A DNA stretch of 17,625 bases from Fiminaster sp050874705 (GCA_050874705.1 JBNMLE010000019.1:1-17625), one strand, 5' to 3'. Numbered from the stretch's first letter, positions 7,155-15,120 are shown. Program-made: numbers and translations. Notes: generated by a model from the sequence alone, not told the origin.

Positions 7155-9164
7155 ATGAAAAAGAAAGTATTTGGACTTTTGCTTGTGTCATTATTAGCCT
7201 TAACTGGCTGTGATGATAATTCAAGCAGTAGCAGCAGTTCATCTAGTGTCATAGTTGATCCTAGTGAACAATTAAAGCAAATTGAATCCAATATTTTAAA
7301 CACAAAATTCAATGGTTATTCTTTTGAAGATAAAGAAAAGAAAATAACTAATGCTTCTATCAAATTCTATAAAAATGAAGTCTTTTTAACAGGACACGCT
7401 GTATTTGAAGAAGAAGGCGATACTGACTTTGTCACTTATAAAGGTTTATTCGCTGATAAATATTATGATGTTGATTCTTATAGTGGCAAACACGCTCGTA
7501 TTAAAGATATTGTTGAAGGCGAAGTAGCATTTGAAGATCAAAATTATAAAATCACCGCTAAAAACGCGAAAAGTGACTTTGATAGCGTCAAATACACTAA
7601 AGACTGGTTTGTTGGCGATCTTCTTTCATTCTTCAAAGAAGAAAATAAACCTACAGCAAAGGTTAATGAAGCAAATAATAAACAAAATGTTTCATTAGAA
7701 GCTTATGGTGGTGGAACAAAAACAATGTCCGCTGAAATTAGTTTTGATGAAAATAGAAATCTTCTCGGTGGTTCAGTAAGCGTTATCGATTGGGGAAAAG
7801 ACAATTTTGATAGCGAAACTTTAAGACCTTATGATAAAGATCAAGAACCAGTTTCTTCTTCTGATAAGAAAGTAACATTATCTTTAGGTGAAATCACAGG
7901 AAATGACACCGATGTAAGCGTTGATTTATCTCCTTATTTTGTTTCATCAATTGATGATTTTGATATCAAAGGTTACTCAGACGGCATCAAAAGTGGAACA
8001 GCAAATGTCGATGACTCAATTGATGTTAATGTTAATTCATTTACTCCAAAAACAGCTTTAAATGCTGGAGATATTAAAATATTATCTTCAGATAATGAAG
8101 AAGTTGTTAAATTTAATGAATCCACTAATTCATTTAAGGCTCTTAAACCAGGCACTGCAAATTTAACTGTTGGTTTAAGAAATAGTGAAGTAAAAGCAAC
8201 AAAACAAATCACTGTTTTAATTCCTACTTTAAGAACTATTTGGATAAGTGCAAAAGCAAAAACAATTGATACTGGTGCTACATTTAAAGCAACACTTGAA
8301 CTTTTGCCTGCTGATGTTGCATCTAATTACACTAAAGATGATTTTAATGTAATTATTACTGGTGATAGCGAAGCAATTAGATTTGATAGCTTCAGTGACG
8401 ATTTAACAGAACTCAATTTTACAGCATTAAAAGCTACTAAAGATAACGCTCCTGCAAAAGTAAATGTAGCATTAAAAGATGGTTCAAAAACATCAAATAC
8501 AATTACATTTATTGTTAAAGATCCAATTATTGAGCAAGACAAAACATGGCTTGTTGGAACTTGGAAAGCCACTAATACAATCACTAATAGCTATAATGAA
8601 GAAACTGTATATGAATCAACTGTTAAATTCTTTAATGACAATACCGGAACAATTACTCAAAAAGTAACTGATGTTGCTCGGGATAATGAAGCCTCATTTA
8701 CTTATGCATATGATGGAGAAACAATTATCATTAAAACTTGGACTGGCGATGATTATAATACAATCAAAAAACCAACAAGCATCATTGTTTCTAGCGATAA
8801 ATCAACTATAACAGTTGTTTTATTGTCTCAAGACTGGAACGAAGATTATAACGAGATAACTATTGAACTTAAGAAAGATGTTGATTTAAGCTGGTTAGTT
8901 GGCAAATGGAATGCCAGTGAAGATGATGATATGTCTGCAACTAGTTTGACTTTCAATCTTGATTTCACAGGTACCGCTAGATTTACTACATATGGAGGTG
9001 ATATTAAATTCACTTATACATATGACGGAACAAAACTTGCATTAAATCTTAATTCCACAATATATGCATATAAAAAGACTGTATCAGTTTCTAAAACAAA
9101 ACTAGTTATTCAATTTGAAGATGATGAAGCCTCATTTACTTCAAATTTAACAAAGGCTAGTTAA
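7155..9164 (+). CDS. Large multidomain lipoprotein with Ig-like and lipocalin-like repeats
   Basis: This is the last operon gene, 669 residues. Lipobox LTGC (Cys19) is followed by Asp-Asp-Asn and a nine-Ser run (23-31), a flexible linker away from the membrane. Residues 36-230 form a beta-rich domain of unknown type. Residues about 300-355 look like a bacterial Ig-like (BIG2) domain: SSDNEEVVKF, then FKALKPGTANLTV. A second Ig-like domain follows (about 360-455). The C-terminus has two copies of a small barrel-like unit, each opening with a WLVG-W motif (465-470 WLVGTW, 580-585 WLVGKW) and continuing with FTYAYDG / FTYTYDG. This start motif is typical of lipocalin-like domains of secreted lipoproteins. 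The two units also share a 16-base DNA repeat (8688-8703 and 9126-9141). AGAGGA lies 7 bases before the ATG. Probably a surface binding protein; the ligand is unknown. Confidence 0.83.
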   Translation: MKKKVFGLLLVSLLALTGCDDNSSSSSSSSSVIVDPSEQLKQIESNILNTKFNGYSFEDKEKKITNASIKFYKNEVFLTGHAVFEEEGDTDFVTYKGLFADKYYDVDSYSGKHARIKDIVEGEVAFEDQNYKITAKNAKSDFDSVKYTKDWFVGDLLSFFKEENKPTAKVNEANNKQNVSLEAYGGGTKTMSAEISFDENRNLLGGSVSVIDWGKDNFDSETLRPYDKDQEPVSSSDKKVTLSLGEITGNDTDVSVDLSPYFVSSIDDFDIKGYSDGIKSGTANVDDSIDVNVNSFTPKTALNAGDIKILSSDNEEVVKFNESTNSFKALKPGTANLTVGLRNSEVKATKQITVLIPTLRTIWISAKAKTIDTGATFKATLELLPADVASNYTKDDFNVIITGDSEAIRFDSFSDDLTELNFTALKATKDNAPAKVNVALKDGSKTSNTITFIVKDPIIEQDKTWLVGTWKATNTITNSYNEETVYESTVKFFNDNTGTITQKVTDVARDNEASFTYAYDGETIIIKTWTGDDYNTIKKPTSIIVSSDKSTITVVLLSQDWNEDYNEITIELKKDVDLSWLVGKWNASEDDDMSATSLTFNLDFTGTARFTTYGGDIKFTYTYDGTKLALNLNSTIYAYKKTVSVSKTKLVIQFEDDEASFTSNLTKAS

Positions 9165-9185
9165 TAAAGAATTTTGATTTCTATT

Positions 9186-9213
9186 AAGGAATCTCAATAT
9201 GGGATTCCTTTTT
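9186..9213 (+). terminator. Rho-independent terminator of the lipoprotein operon
   Basis: AAGGAATCTC pairs with GGGATTCCTT (ten positions, one G-U) around loop AATAT, followed by a short T-run. Confidence 0.88.
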
Positions 9214-9293
9214 ATAAAACCTGATGTTTTAAATGTGTTTTATTAAGATTTTTATTGAATTAAAAATTAGTCTATTTTTTAATAATTTTTTTA

Positions 9294-9299
9294 TATAAT
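9294..9299 (+). promoter_or_regulatory. -10 hexamer just before rarA
   Basis: A perfect TATAAT ends 6 bases before the rarA ATG, so transcription from it would begin at about the A of the start codon. No good -35 stands 16-18 bases upstream. An alternative pair is TTGAAT (9255-9260) with TTTAAT (9278-9283), 17 bases apart, giving a leader of about 16 bases. Neither leader contains a Shine-Dalgarno sequence. Confidence 0.45.
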
Positions 9300-9305
9300 A
9301 AAAAT

Positions 9306-10544
9306 ATGGAAAAACCTCTCGCAGATTTATTAAGACCAACATCATTAGATGAAGTATTTGGTCAAAAACATTTATTATCAAAAAATTCAACATTTAGGAA
9401 AGTAATTGAATCTAAAAAAGTTCCTAATATGATTTTTTATGGTCCTCCTGGGATTGGAAAAACTACTGTTGCAAATATAATCGCTAAAAATTCAAATTTA
9501 AAATTATATAAGCTTAATGGAACAACATGTTCAACAGAAGATATTAAAAAAATAATAGATGATGTTTCATCATTATTTAATCAAGAAGGAATTCTTCTTT
9601 ATCTTGATGAAATTCAATATTTAAATAAGAAACAACAACAATCATTATTACAATTTGTTGAAAATGGTGATATTACATTAATTGCTTCAACAACTGAAAA
9701 TCCATATTTTTATGTATATCCTGCATTAAGAAGCAGATGTAATGTTTTTGAATTTAAAGCTTTAAGCGTTGATGATATCAAAGAAGGTCTATCTTCTATT
9801 TGTAAAAAACTTAGTGTTAATGTTGATGATGATGCTTTATTAACGCTTTCCTTAAGTGCGAATGGCGATATGAGAAAAGCAATTACTAATCTTGAGTTTT
9901 TAATTTCATCATTAGGAGAAGACAAAACTATCACTAAAGAATTAGTTAATACTTTCATAGATAAAGCGAATATTAATTATGATAGAAGTGAAGATAAACA
10001 TTTTGATACATTGTCAGCGTTTATGAAATCTTTAAGAGGTTCTGACCCTGATGCAGCAATATTTTATCTTGCAAAATTACTTGAAGGTGGAGATTTAATC
10101 GCTGCTTCGAGAAGACTTTTATGTTCAGTTAATGAGGATGTAGGTCTTGCTTATCCTCAACTTATTCCTATTATAAAAGCGTGCGTTGATAGTGCTCTTC
10201 AACTTGGAATGCCTGAGGCTAGACTTCCTTTATCTAACGCAACACTTTTAATCGCTAACGCTCCTAAATCTAATTCATCTTATTTAGCGTATTCTTCAGC
10301 ATTAAGCGATATTAATATGGGTAAAGGTGTTAATGTTCCTAGACAGCTCCAAAACACCCATTTTGATGGCAAAGACGCCAAAATAAAAGGACAACATTAT
10401 AAATATCCACATGATTATAAAAATCATTATGTAAAACAACAATATCTTCCAGATGATATTAAGACTACAAAATATTATGTCCCACAAGATAATAAAAACG
10501 AATTAATGTTTAAAGAATATTGGGACAAGATTAAAAAAGAATAA
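9306..10544 (+). CDS. rarA: Replication-associated recombination protein A (RarA/MgsA)
   Basis: A cytoplasmic AAA+ ATPase related to clamp-loader subunits and eukaryotic WRNIP1. The family acts at stalled replication forks with single-strand binding protein and RecA. The 412-residue chain starts with the family-typical PLADLLRPTSLDEVFGQ. Walker A is GPPGIGKTT (46-54), Walker B is LLYLDE (97-102) followed by IQYLNKKQQQ, sensor 1 lies in IASTTENP (126-133), and the SRC arginine finger is at 143-145. The C-terminal tetramerisation region ends in the diagnostic KGVNVPRQLQNTHFDG, YKYPHDYKNHYV, QQYLP and YYVP motifs. Length is normal for the family. No Shine-Dalgarno sequence precedes the ATG. It stands alone between the lipoprotein terminator and a convergent gene whose stop codon directly abuts its own. 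Confidence 0.95.
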   Translation: MEKPLADLLRPTSLDEVFGQKHLLSKNSTFRKVIESKKVPNMIFYGPPGIGKTTVANIIAKNSNLKLYKLNGTTCSTEDIKKIIDDVSSLFNQEGILLYLDEIQYLNKKQQQSLLQFVENGDITLIASTTENPYFYVYPALRSRCNVFEFKALSVDDIKEGLSSICKKLSVNVDDDALLTLSLSANGDMRKAITNLEFLISSLGEDKTITKELVNTFIDKANINYDRSEDKHFDTLSAFMKSLRGSDPDAAIFYLAKLLEGGDLIAASRRLLCSVNEDVGLAYPQLIPIIKACVDSALQLGMPEARLPLSNATLLIANAPKSNSSYLAYSSALSDINMGKGVNVPRQLQNTHFDGKDAKIKGQHYKYPHDYKNHYVKQQYLPDDIKTTKYYVPQDNKNELMFKEYWDKIKKE

Positions 10545-11666
10545 TTATAAATTAATTCCAATTACAGATATCAGCATCTCATCAAGTGTATTACCTGCGT
10601 GATGAGCTTTAAATACAAAAGGATGTTTCTCATCTTTTTGTTTTTTAATTTGTAAAGAAACATTTGAATTAGCAAGGCCTATATAATCACCAATAAATTC
10701 TAATGATTTTTTATGATGTTCACCTTCACCAAATAAATTCATCTTTAAAGCTTTTTCTTTGCTTAATAATGTGTAATATTGACCGTAGTATTTGTTAAAT
10801 AATTTTTCAAATTCATCTTTTTGTCCATCTTTAATAAAGAAATTCATCGTTCTTTTTTCTATAGATGTATTTCTTTTTAAAGTATTTATTAAATCAGGAT
10901 GTTCACCCATATCTAGAAAATTAACATCGATCATTCCATGGTCAGCGATAATTAATGTTGCTACATCTTTATTTTTTGAAGAATATCTTTGAATATATTT
11001 TTGTATTTTTAATATATTTTTATGGACTTTTTTATCAGTTACGCCTCTTCCATGCATTAGTCCATCAGGATTAACCCAATATGCATATGTAAATGATTCT
11101 TCATTTTCATTTGCTACTTTATATGCATATTTAATAAAACTCTTCAGTTTGCGGACTTTTCTATTATTTTTATCAACTGGATATCCATATACTAGATGAG
11201 CTATTTCTTTATTGTTTTTCTCATTAATAAGAGTAGCAATATTTTTATATGAACACACTTTATTCATAATATGTTCGCCTGGAATATGTTCCCCAGTATC
11301 ATCATCAATATTAGGGAAAACGTTAACGTTTTTATCTATTTCATTAAAATATAATGTCCAACCAAGCCATCCTGTTTCAATTGGAAATTTGCCACTTAAA
11401 AATGATGTTGTTGATGCAACAGTAGTGGGAGGAATAGTGCTAGTTATATTTTTAATAATATGAGTTCTAAAAAATGAATCACTATCAAGGTGTTTTTCTA
11501 ACACGCTTTTCCCCATTGCATCAAATAAAAAGACAACGATTTTCTTTTTATTTTTAAGTTTTTCATCAATTTCTGGAATGCTTTTATGAAATGGGGTAAC
11601 TCCAAAATGTTTTAGTATTGAATTTGATAAGTTAGTTATTGAATTTGAATAATCTATTTTGTTCAT
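10545..11666 (-). CDS. Alkaline-phosphatase-superfamily phosphodiesterase/pyrophosphatase-like hydrolase
   Basis: A predicted two-metal hydrolase of the type I phosphodiesterase/nucleotide pyrophosphatase group (COG1524-like). The expected metal ligands and nucleophile appear in order: Asp49 in VFLFDAMG, the Thr nucleophile in PPTTVAST (79-86), Asp201 and His205 in NPDGLMHG, Asp242-His243 in IIADHGM, and His356 in HHAGN. There is no signal peptide or membrane segment, so it should act in the cytoplasm. The substrate is unknown; family members cleave phosphodiesters, pyrophosphates or phosphonates. AAAGGA lies about 6 bases before the ATG. It is divergent from the nucleoside hydrolase across only 36 bases and convergent with rarA with no gap. 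The nearby nucleoside hydrolase makes a nucleotide substrate tempting, but this is guesswork. Confidence 0.85.
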   Translation of the reverse strand: MNKIDYSNSITNLSNSILKHFGVTPFHKSIPEIDEKLKNKKKIVVFLFDAMGKSVLEKHLDSDSFFRTHIIKNITSTIPPTTVASTTSFLSGKFPIETGWLGWTLYFNEIDKNVNVFPNIDDDTGEHIPGEHIMNKVCSYKNIATLINEKNNKEIAHLVYGYPVDKNNRKVRKLKSFIKYAYKVANENEESFTYAYWVNPDGLMHGRGVTDKKVHKNILKIQKYIQRYSSKNKDVATLIIADHGMIDVNFLDMGEHPDLINTLKRNTSIEKRTMNFFIKDGQKDEFEKLFNKYYGQYYTLLSKEKALKMNLFGEGEHHKKSLEFIGDYIGLANSNVSLQIKKQKDEKHPFVFKAHHAGNTLDEMLISVIGINL

Positions 11667-11702
11667 AATTTTTCCTTTAATATATTATAAGAGGAAAAGA
11701 TA

Positions 11703-12629
11703 ATGGATAAGCGAAAAATAATATTAGATTGTGATCCAGGACATGATGATGCAGTGGCAATTATGCTTGCTTTAAGTAGCGATAAACTTGATTTACTCGC
11801 CTTATCAGTGGAAGCGGGAAACCAAACATTAGAAAAAACAGGAAGAAACGCACTTAATTTAGTGCAATATTTTAATAAAGATATTCCAGTAGCTCTTGGA
11901 GAAACTCATCCTTTAAAAAAGAAACTTGAAACATGTCCTAAAATTCATGGTGAAAGTGGACTAGATGGTTTTACTTTTCCAAAATTAATTAAACAATTTG
12001 ATAAATTATCTGCGGTTGAATTAATGAAGAAACTTTTACTTGAGAATGAAAAAGTAACTCTTGTTCCAACTGGACCATTAACTAATATTGCAACACTTTT
12101 AATAAAATATCCTGAAGTGAAAAGTCATATTGAAGAAGTTGTTTTAATGGGTGGATCAATAGGATATGGAAATGTTACTCCCGCGGCAGAATTCAATATA
12201 TTTGTTGATCCTGAAGCAGCGGATATAGTCTTTAAAAGTGGCCTAATCATCAAAATGATGGGACTTGATGTCACTAGAAAAGTAAAATTAACTTATTCGA
12301 TGCTTGAAAACTTTAAAAAGATTAATAATAAAGCTTCAATTCTTTTTTGTGACTTAATGAAAGTATTTATTGATAATCAAAAAGATGTATTTGGCTTTGT
12401 TGGCGCTCCTCTTCACGATCCAGTTACAATTGCATATCTAATTGATCCAAGCGTTGTCTCATTAAAAGAAATGAATACAGAAATTGATATCAGTGGTGGT
12501 CCATCATATGGAAGAACAAATTGTGATCAATTTAATTATTTAAATAGAAAACCTAATTCTTTTGTAGCAATTGATATAGACACAAATAAATATTGGGAAA
12601 TCATTAAAAAAGGACTAGAGAGTTACTAG
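11703..12629 (+). CDS. Inosine-uridine-preferring nucleoside hydrolase family protein
   Basis: Hydrolyses the N-glycosidic bond of ribonucleosides to free base and ribose for salvage, in the cytoplasm. The N-terminal calcium-binding signature is DCDPGHDDAVA (9-19). Further family blocks follow: KIHGESGLDG (80-89), VPTGPLTNIA (121-130), VVLMGGSIGYGNVTP (146-160), AEFNIFVDPEAA (162-173), and HDPVTIAYLIDP (238-249), which carries the conserved His238 and the calcium ligand Asp239. The 308-residue length is normal. AAGAGGA ends 7 bases before the ATG. Substrate preference (purine, pyrimidine or uridine-specific) cannot be told from sequence. Its TAG stop overlaps the TAG stop of the convergent PAP2 gene through a shared CTAG. 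The secreted 5'-nucleotidase further downstream could feed it nucleosides. Confidence 0.93.
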   Translation: MDKRKIILDCDPGHDDAVAIMLALSSDKLDLLALSVEAGNQTLEKTGRNALNLVQYFNKDIPVALGETHPLKKKLETCPKIHGESGLDGFTFPKLIKQFDKLSAVELMKKLLLENEKVTLVPTGPLTNIATLLIKYPEVKSHIEEVVLMGGSIGYGNVTPAAEFNIFVDPEAADIVFKSGLIIKMMGLDVTRKVKLTYSMLENFKKINNKASILFCDLMKVFIDNQKDVFGFVGAPLHDPVTIAYLIDPSVVSLKEMNTEIDISGGPSYGRTNCDQFNYLNRKPNSFVAIDIDTNKYWEIIKKGLESY

Positions 12630-13519
12630 TCATTTTTTCTAAACATTATTTTATTAATAAGCAATGTTGAACAAGATGTAATTATTAACCCAAATGATAC
12701 ATCACTTAGGAAATGCGCACCTGCTACAATGCGAGATAAAGCTGCTAGAAGAGCCCATAATAGTCCAATGTAGAATAAGATAATATTTATTTTCTTATCT
12801 TTATTAAATAAAAATCCTAGCAATGGTAAAACAAACATTTCTAAGGATGCATATGTGGTATGTCCACTTGGGAATGATTTGAAATTATCGCCATCTTTAA
12901 GAGCTTTAAATGGATTTAGTATCCACAATGGATGAAACAAATCTTCTGGATTTTCTTCAATAAATATATATCTTGGGCGAGGCCTAGACCAAAGATATTT
13001 AAATCCTGTTGCTAGTGCCGCGACAAGGCACACAATAATAAGTAAATAAAAGCCACATATAAATAGTTTCTTTTTGTCCTCATAATTCTTTGTAAACTTG
13101 AACGATAATAGTACTGTTACACCAACAAATAATAAAGCAAAAACAATGCCTAATATTCTAATTAATAATTCATAGTTTTGTGTCGATGAGAATTTAGCTA
13201 TATCTAAAAATGTATCATAAACATAATAAGCCCCAACAACCATGGCGATAATTCCAAATATGAACGATAAAACTACATATGTTTTATTTTCTTTATTTCT
13301 TCCTATTATTAGTAAAGAACCACCAAGCGCTAAAGCAAAACATACAGGAAGTTCGCATATTCCAGACATTATAATTCCAAAAAATGATGTATTAATTGGA
13401 TCATAGATTGCGCTTGATATTTGGAAATCAAAAATCATTCCAAAAATTAACATAATTATTCCTACTGAAATAGCAATTAAAGGTTCTCTTAGTGAGAGTG
13501 GGTTATTTTGTTTATTCAT
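12626..13519 (-). CDS. PAP2-family membrane phosphatase
   Basis: An integral membrane acid-phosphatase-type enzyme that removes phosphate from lipid phosphates such as phosphatidate, phosphatidylglycerophosphate or undecaprenyl pyrophosphate, with the active site at the outer face. All three motifs are complete: KYLWSRPRP (174-182, the K-x6-RP form), FPSGHT (216-221) and SRIVAGAHFLSD (262-273, with His269 and Asp273). At 297 residues it is longer than small BcrC/PgpB-like members. The extra part is an N-terminal set of about four hydrophobic segments (14-30, 46-72, 83-101, 117-140) before the catalytic half. It starts one base after the tetR stop with no clear ribosome site, so it is probably translated by coupling from that gene. 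The shared promoter lies at 14091-14118. The exact lipid substrate is open. Confidence 0.9.
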   Translation of the reverse strand: MNKQNNPLSLREPLIAISVGIIMLIFGMIFDFQISSAIYDPINTSFFGIIMSGICELPVCFALALGGSLLIIGRNKENKTYVVLSFIFGIIAMVVGAYYVYDTFLDIAKFSSTQNYELLIRILGIVFALLFVGVTVLLSFKFTKNYEDKKKLFICGFYLLIIVCLVAALATGFKYLWSRPRPRYIFIEENPEDLFHPLWILNPFKALKDGDNFKSFPSGHTTYASLEMFVLPLLGFLFNKDKKINIILFYIGLLWALLAALSRIVAGAHFLSDVSFGLIITSCSTLLINKIMFRKND

Positions 13520-13520
13520 A

Positions 13521-14081
13521 TTATCTTAGTGATATCCTTCTCATATTAGCGTAAACAAGATATGAAAGAACATTTGCGTTTTCTTCAATTGTTCCTGTGT
13601 CATATATTATCCATAAACGGATTATACCATACACACCATTGAGAATATAATTAATAATAATTTCATTATTCTTGTTTTCTTTTATTCCATTAAACATCAT
13701 TGTTCTTGTTTTTTTGACTATTTTATCAATATATCCAGATAAGTTCGGATCTGTTAAAACAATGCGATATAACTCAATTTCGCTATAAAGACTTGTAAGT
13801 AATGTAACAAACATTTTTTCTATTTCTCTTCTAATGAATTTAGTCTTTTTTAGTTTTTCAATATCTAAGTCATTTAATATTCTGTTATATGATTTATTTA
13901 ATATAGCGGTGATGATATCTTCTTTAGCGCCATATCTAAGATAAATAGTGTTTCTATTAACATATGCGCGTTTAGCAATTTCCATTATTTGGACATTTGC
14001 AAAACCTTTCTCTTCAATAAGTTCAAGAAAAGCATTTTCAATCGCTGTTTCAGTTTTAATAATTCTTAAGTCTTTGTTCAT
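13521..14081 (-). CDS. TetR/AcrR-family transcriptional regulator
   Basis: A 186-residue one-component regulator. The N-terminal helix-turn-helix domain covers about residues 8-55: IKTETAIENAFLELIEEKG, then VQIMEIAKRAYVNRNTIYLRYGAKEDI, where ANVQIMEIAKRAYVNRNTIYLRY forms the DNA-binding helices. The rest is an all-helical ligand and dimer domain with no recognisable ligand signature. I chose ATG 14081 (MNKDLR) rather than the upstream ATGs at 14090 and 14108. The upstream codons overlap the predicted -10 and spacer, and TetR proteins usually begin 5-10 residues before this helix. No Shine-Dalgarno sequence is present. It leads an operon with the PAP2 gene (1-base gap) and is divergent from degV-fakA, so it probably controls itself and perhaps that operon. 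Confidence 0.87.
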   Translation of the reverse strand: MNKDLRIIKTETAIENAFLELIEEKGFANVQIMEIAKRAYVNRNTIYLRYGAKEDIITAILNKSYNRILNDLDIEKLKKTKFIRREIEKMFVTLLTSLYSEIELYRIVLTDPNLSGYIDKIVKKTRTMMFNGIKENKNNEIIINYILNGVYGIIRLWIIYDTGTIEENANVLSYLVYANMRRISLR

Positions 14082-14090
14082 AATAGGCAT

Positions 14091-14118
14091 TTTATCAAAT
14101 ATGCACATTAATTAGCAA
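14091..14118 (-). promoter_or_regulatory. Promoter of the tetR-PAP2 operon
   Basis: On the minus strand TTGCTA (14118-14113) and GATAAA (14096-14091) are 16 bases apart, each matching consensus at four of six positions. The predicted start near 14084 gives only about 3 bases before ATG 14081. Confidence 0.4.
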
Positions 14119-14128
14119 ATGTTAATTA
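14105..14128. promoter_or_regulatory. Candidate TetR operator between tetR and degV
   Basis: Two direct copies of TTAATTA (14108-14114 and 14122-14128) are 14 bases apart. Overlapping them, ACATT (14105-14109) and AATGT (14118-14122) form an inverted repeat. The site covers the tetR -35 and ends 7 bases before the degV -35, a usual place for a divergent TetR operator. The sequence is AT-rich, so chance is possible. Confidence 0.35.
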
Positions 14129-14135
14129 TTGTCTA

Positions 14136-14164
14136 TTGTTATATTTTTTCTTAAAAAGTATAGT
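14136..14164 (+). promoter_or_regulatory. Promoter of the degV-fakA operon
   Basis: TTGTTA (14136-14141), a 17-base spacer and TATAGT (14159-14164, five of six). A start near 14171 leaves a short leader containing AAAGGA at 14184-14189, 10 bases before the ATG. Confidence 0.65.
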
Positions 14165-14199
14165 GTTTTTAGATTTATTAATGAAAGGACAAATTTAAT

Positions 14200-15120
14200 A
14201 TGTCAAAATTTGCAATTATTGGCGATTCAACATGTGATCTTACTCCTGAGATGAGAAAAGAACGCAATATCGATTACGCCAGAATGATGGTCAACTGGAC
14301 CGATAAGGACAAAAAACCACACGAAATTTATGCTTCACTTGATTGGGAAGTATTAAGTCCAAAACAATATTATGATTTAATGCGTGATGGTATCCGTCTT
14401 ATTACTTCACAAGTAACTGAACAAGAATATGACGAAGTATTTGGAAGACATCTTGAAAAAGGTGAAGATATTCTTTATATCGCCTGTTCATCAGGATTAT
14501 CCGCTTCCATTAAATTAGCCGAAAGACTTGTTAGAAATAAATATTCAAAACAATATCCTGATAGAAGAATTGTTATCGTTGATTCACTTATTTCATGTAT
14601 GGGTCAAGGAATGATGCTTCTTCACGCCGCTGATATGCGTGATGAAGGCAAATCAATGGATGAAATTGCTGAAGAACTTGAAAAAACAAAACTTTGCTAT
14701 AACCAAGTTGCTACAGTTGAATCTCTTGAATACCTTAAAAGAGCGGGTCGTGTAAGTGCTACATCTGCATTCTTTGGAAATATTTTCGGTGTAAAACCAA
14801 TTCTTATTTCTGATAAAGCTGGTATGAACCACGCGATTGAAAAAGCAAAAGGAAGAAGAAATGCTATTCAAAGATGCGCTGAAATTATTAAAGATACAGT
14901 CATTAATCCTGAAAATCAAATATGCTATGTTCTTTCTGCTGATGCAAAACAAGAAGATGTCGATATGATGGTCAATAAGATTAAAGAACTTGTTCCATTT
15001 AAAGAAATTAAAGTTATGACATTAGGACCAATCATTGGTGCATCAACTGGACCTGGAACATTCGGTATTTATTATTACGGAAAAGAAGTAACTGTTGAGG
15101 GCGAAGCACTCGCTAGATAA
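14200..15120 (+). CDS. degV: DegV-family fatty-acid-binding protein (FakB-like)
   Basis: FakB proteins hold a free fatty acid in a closed pocket and present its carboxyl group to the kinase FakA, giving acyl-phosphate for phospholipid synthesis. The 306-residue protein has the DegV two-domain blocks: IIGDSTCDLT (6-15), LITSQVTEQEY (68-78), ACSSGLSAS (95-103), the signature SLEYLKRAGRVSATSAFFGN (175-194) with GVKPILISDKAG, and LGPIIGASTGPGTFG (275-289). Two departures from the usual family are visible. The canonical TSQPS-like block reads TSQVT. The usual GxHxGPG motif reads GASTGPG, with Ser282 where His is normally found. The segment after strand 1 (about 30-55, Trp-containing) is also unlike typical FakB. 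The stop is one base before fakA, which makes the role as FakA partner likely despite the changes. Confidence 0.9.
   Translation: MSKFAIIGDSTCDLTPEMRKERNIDYARMMVNWTDKDKKPHEIYASLDWEVLSPKQYYDLMRDGIRLITSQVTEQEYDEVFGRHLEKGEDILYIACSSGLSASIKLAERLVRNKYSKQYPDRRIVIVDSLISCMGQGMMLLHAADMRDEGKSMDEIAEELEKTKLCYNQVATVESLEYLKRAGRVSATSAFFGNIFGVKPILISDKAGMNHAIEKAKGRRNAIQRCAEIIKDTVINPENQICYVLSADAKQEDVDMMVNKIKELVPFKEIKVMTLGPIIGASTGPGTFGIYYYGKEVTVEGEALAR

Noticed and set aside
14082..14108. Upstream start codons for the TetR gene (14090, 14108)
   Set aside because: They overlap the predicted -10 and spacer, lack a ribosome site and add residues not typical of the family.
14653..14952. 99-codon reading frame antisense to degV, and similar antisense frames at 2157-2537, 9710-9958 and 16484-16765
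   Set aside because: Cys/Phe/Ser-rich translations that mirror the codon pattern of the real sense genes, with no ribosome site or family match.
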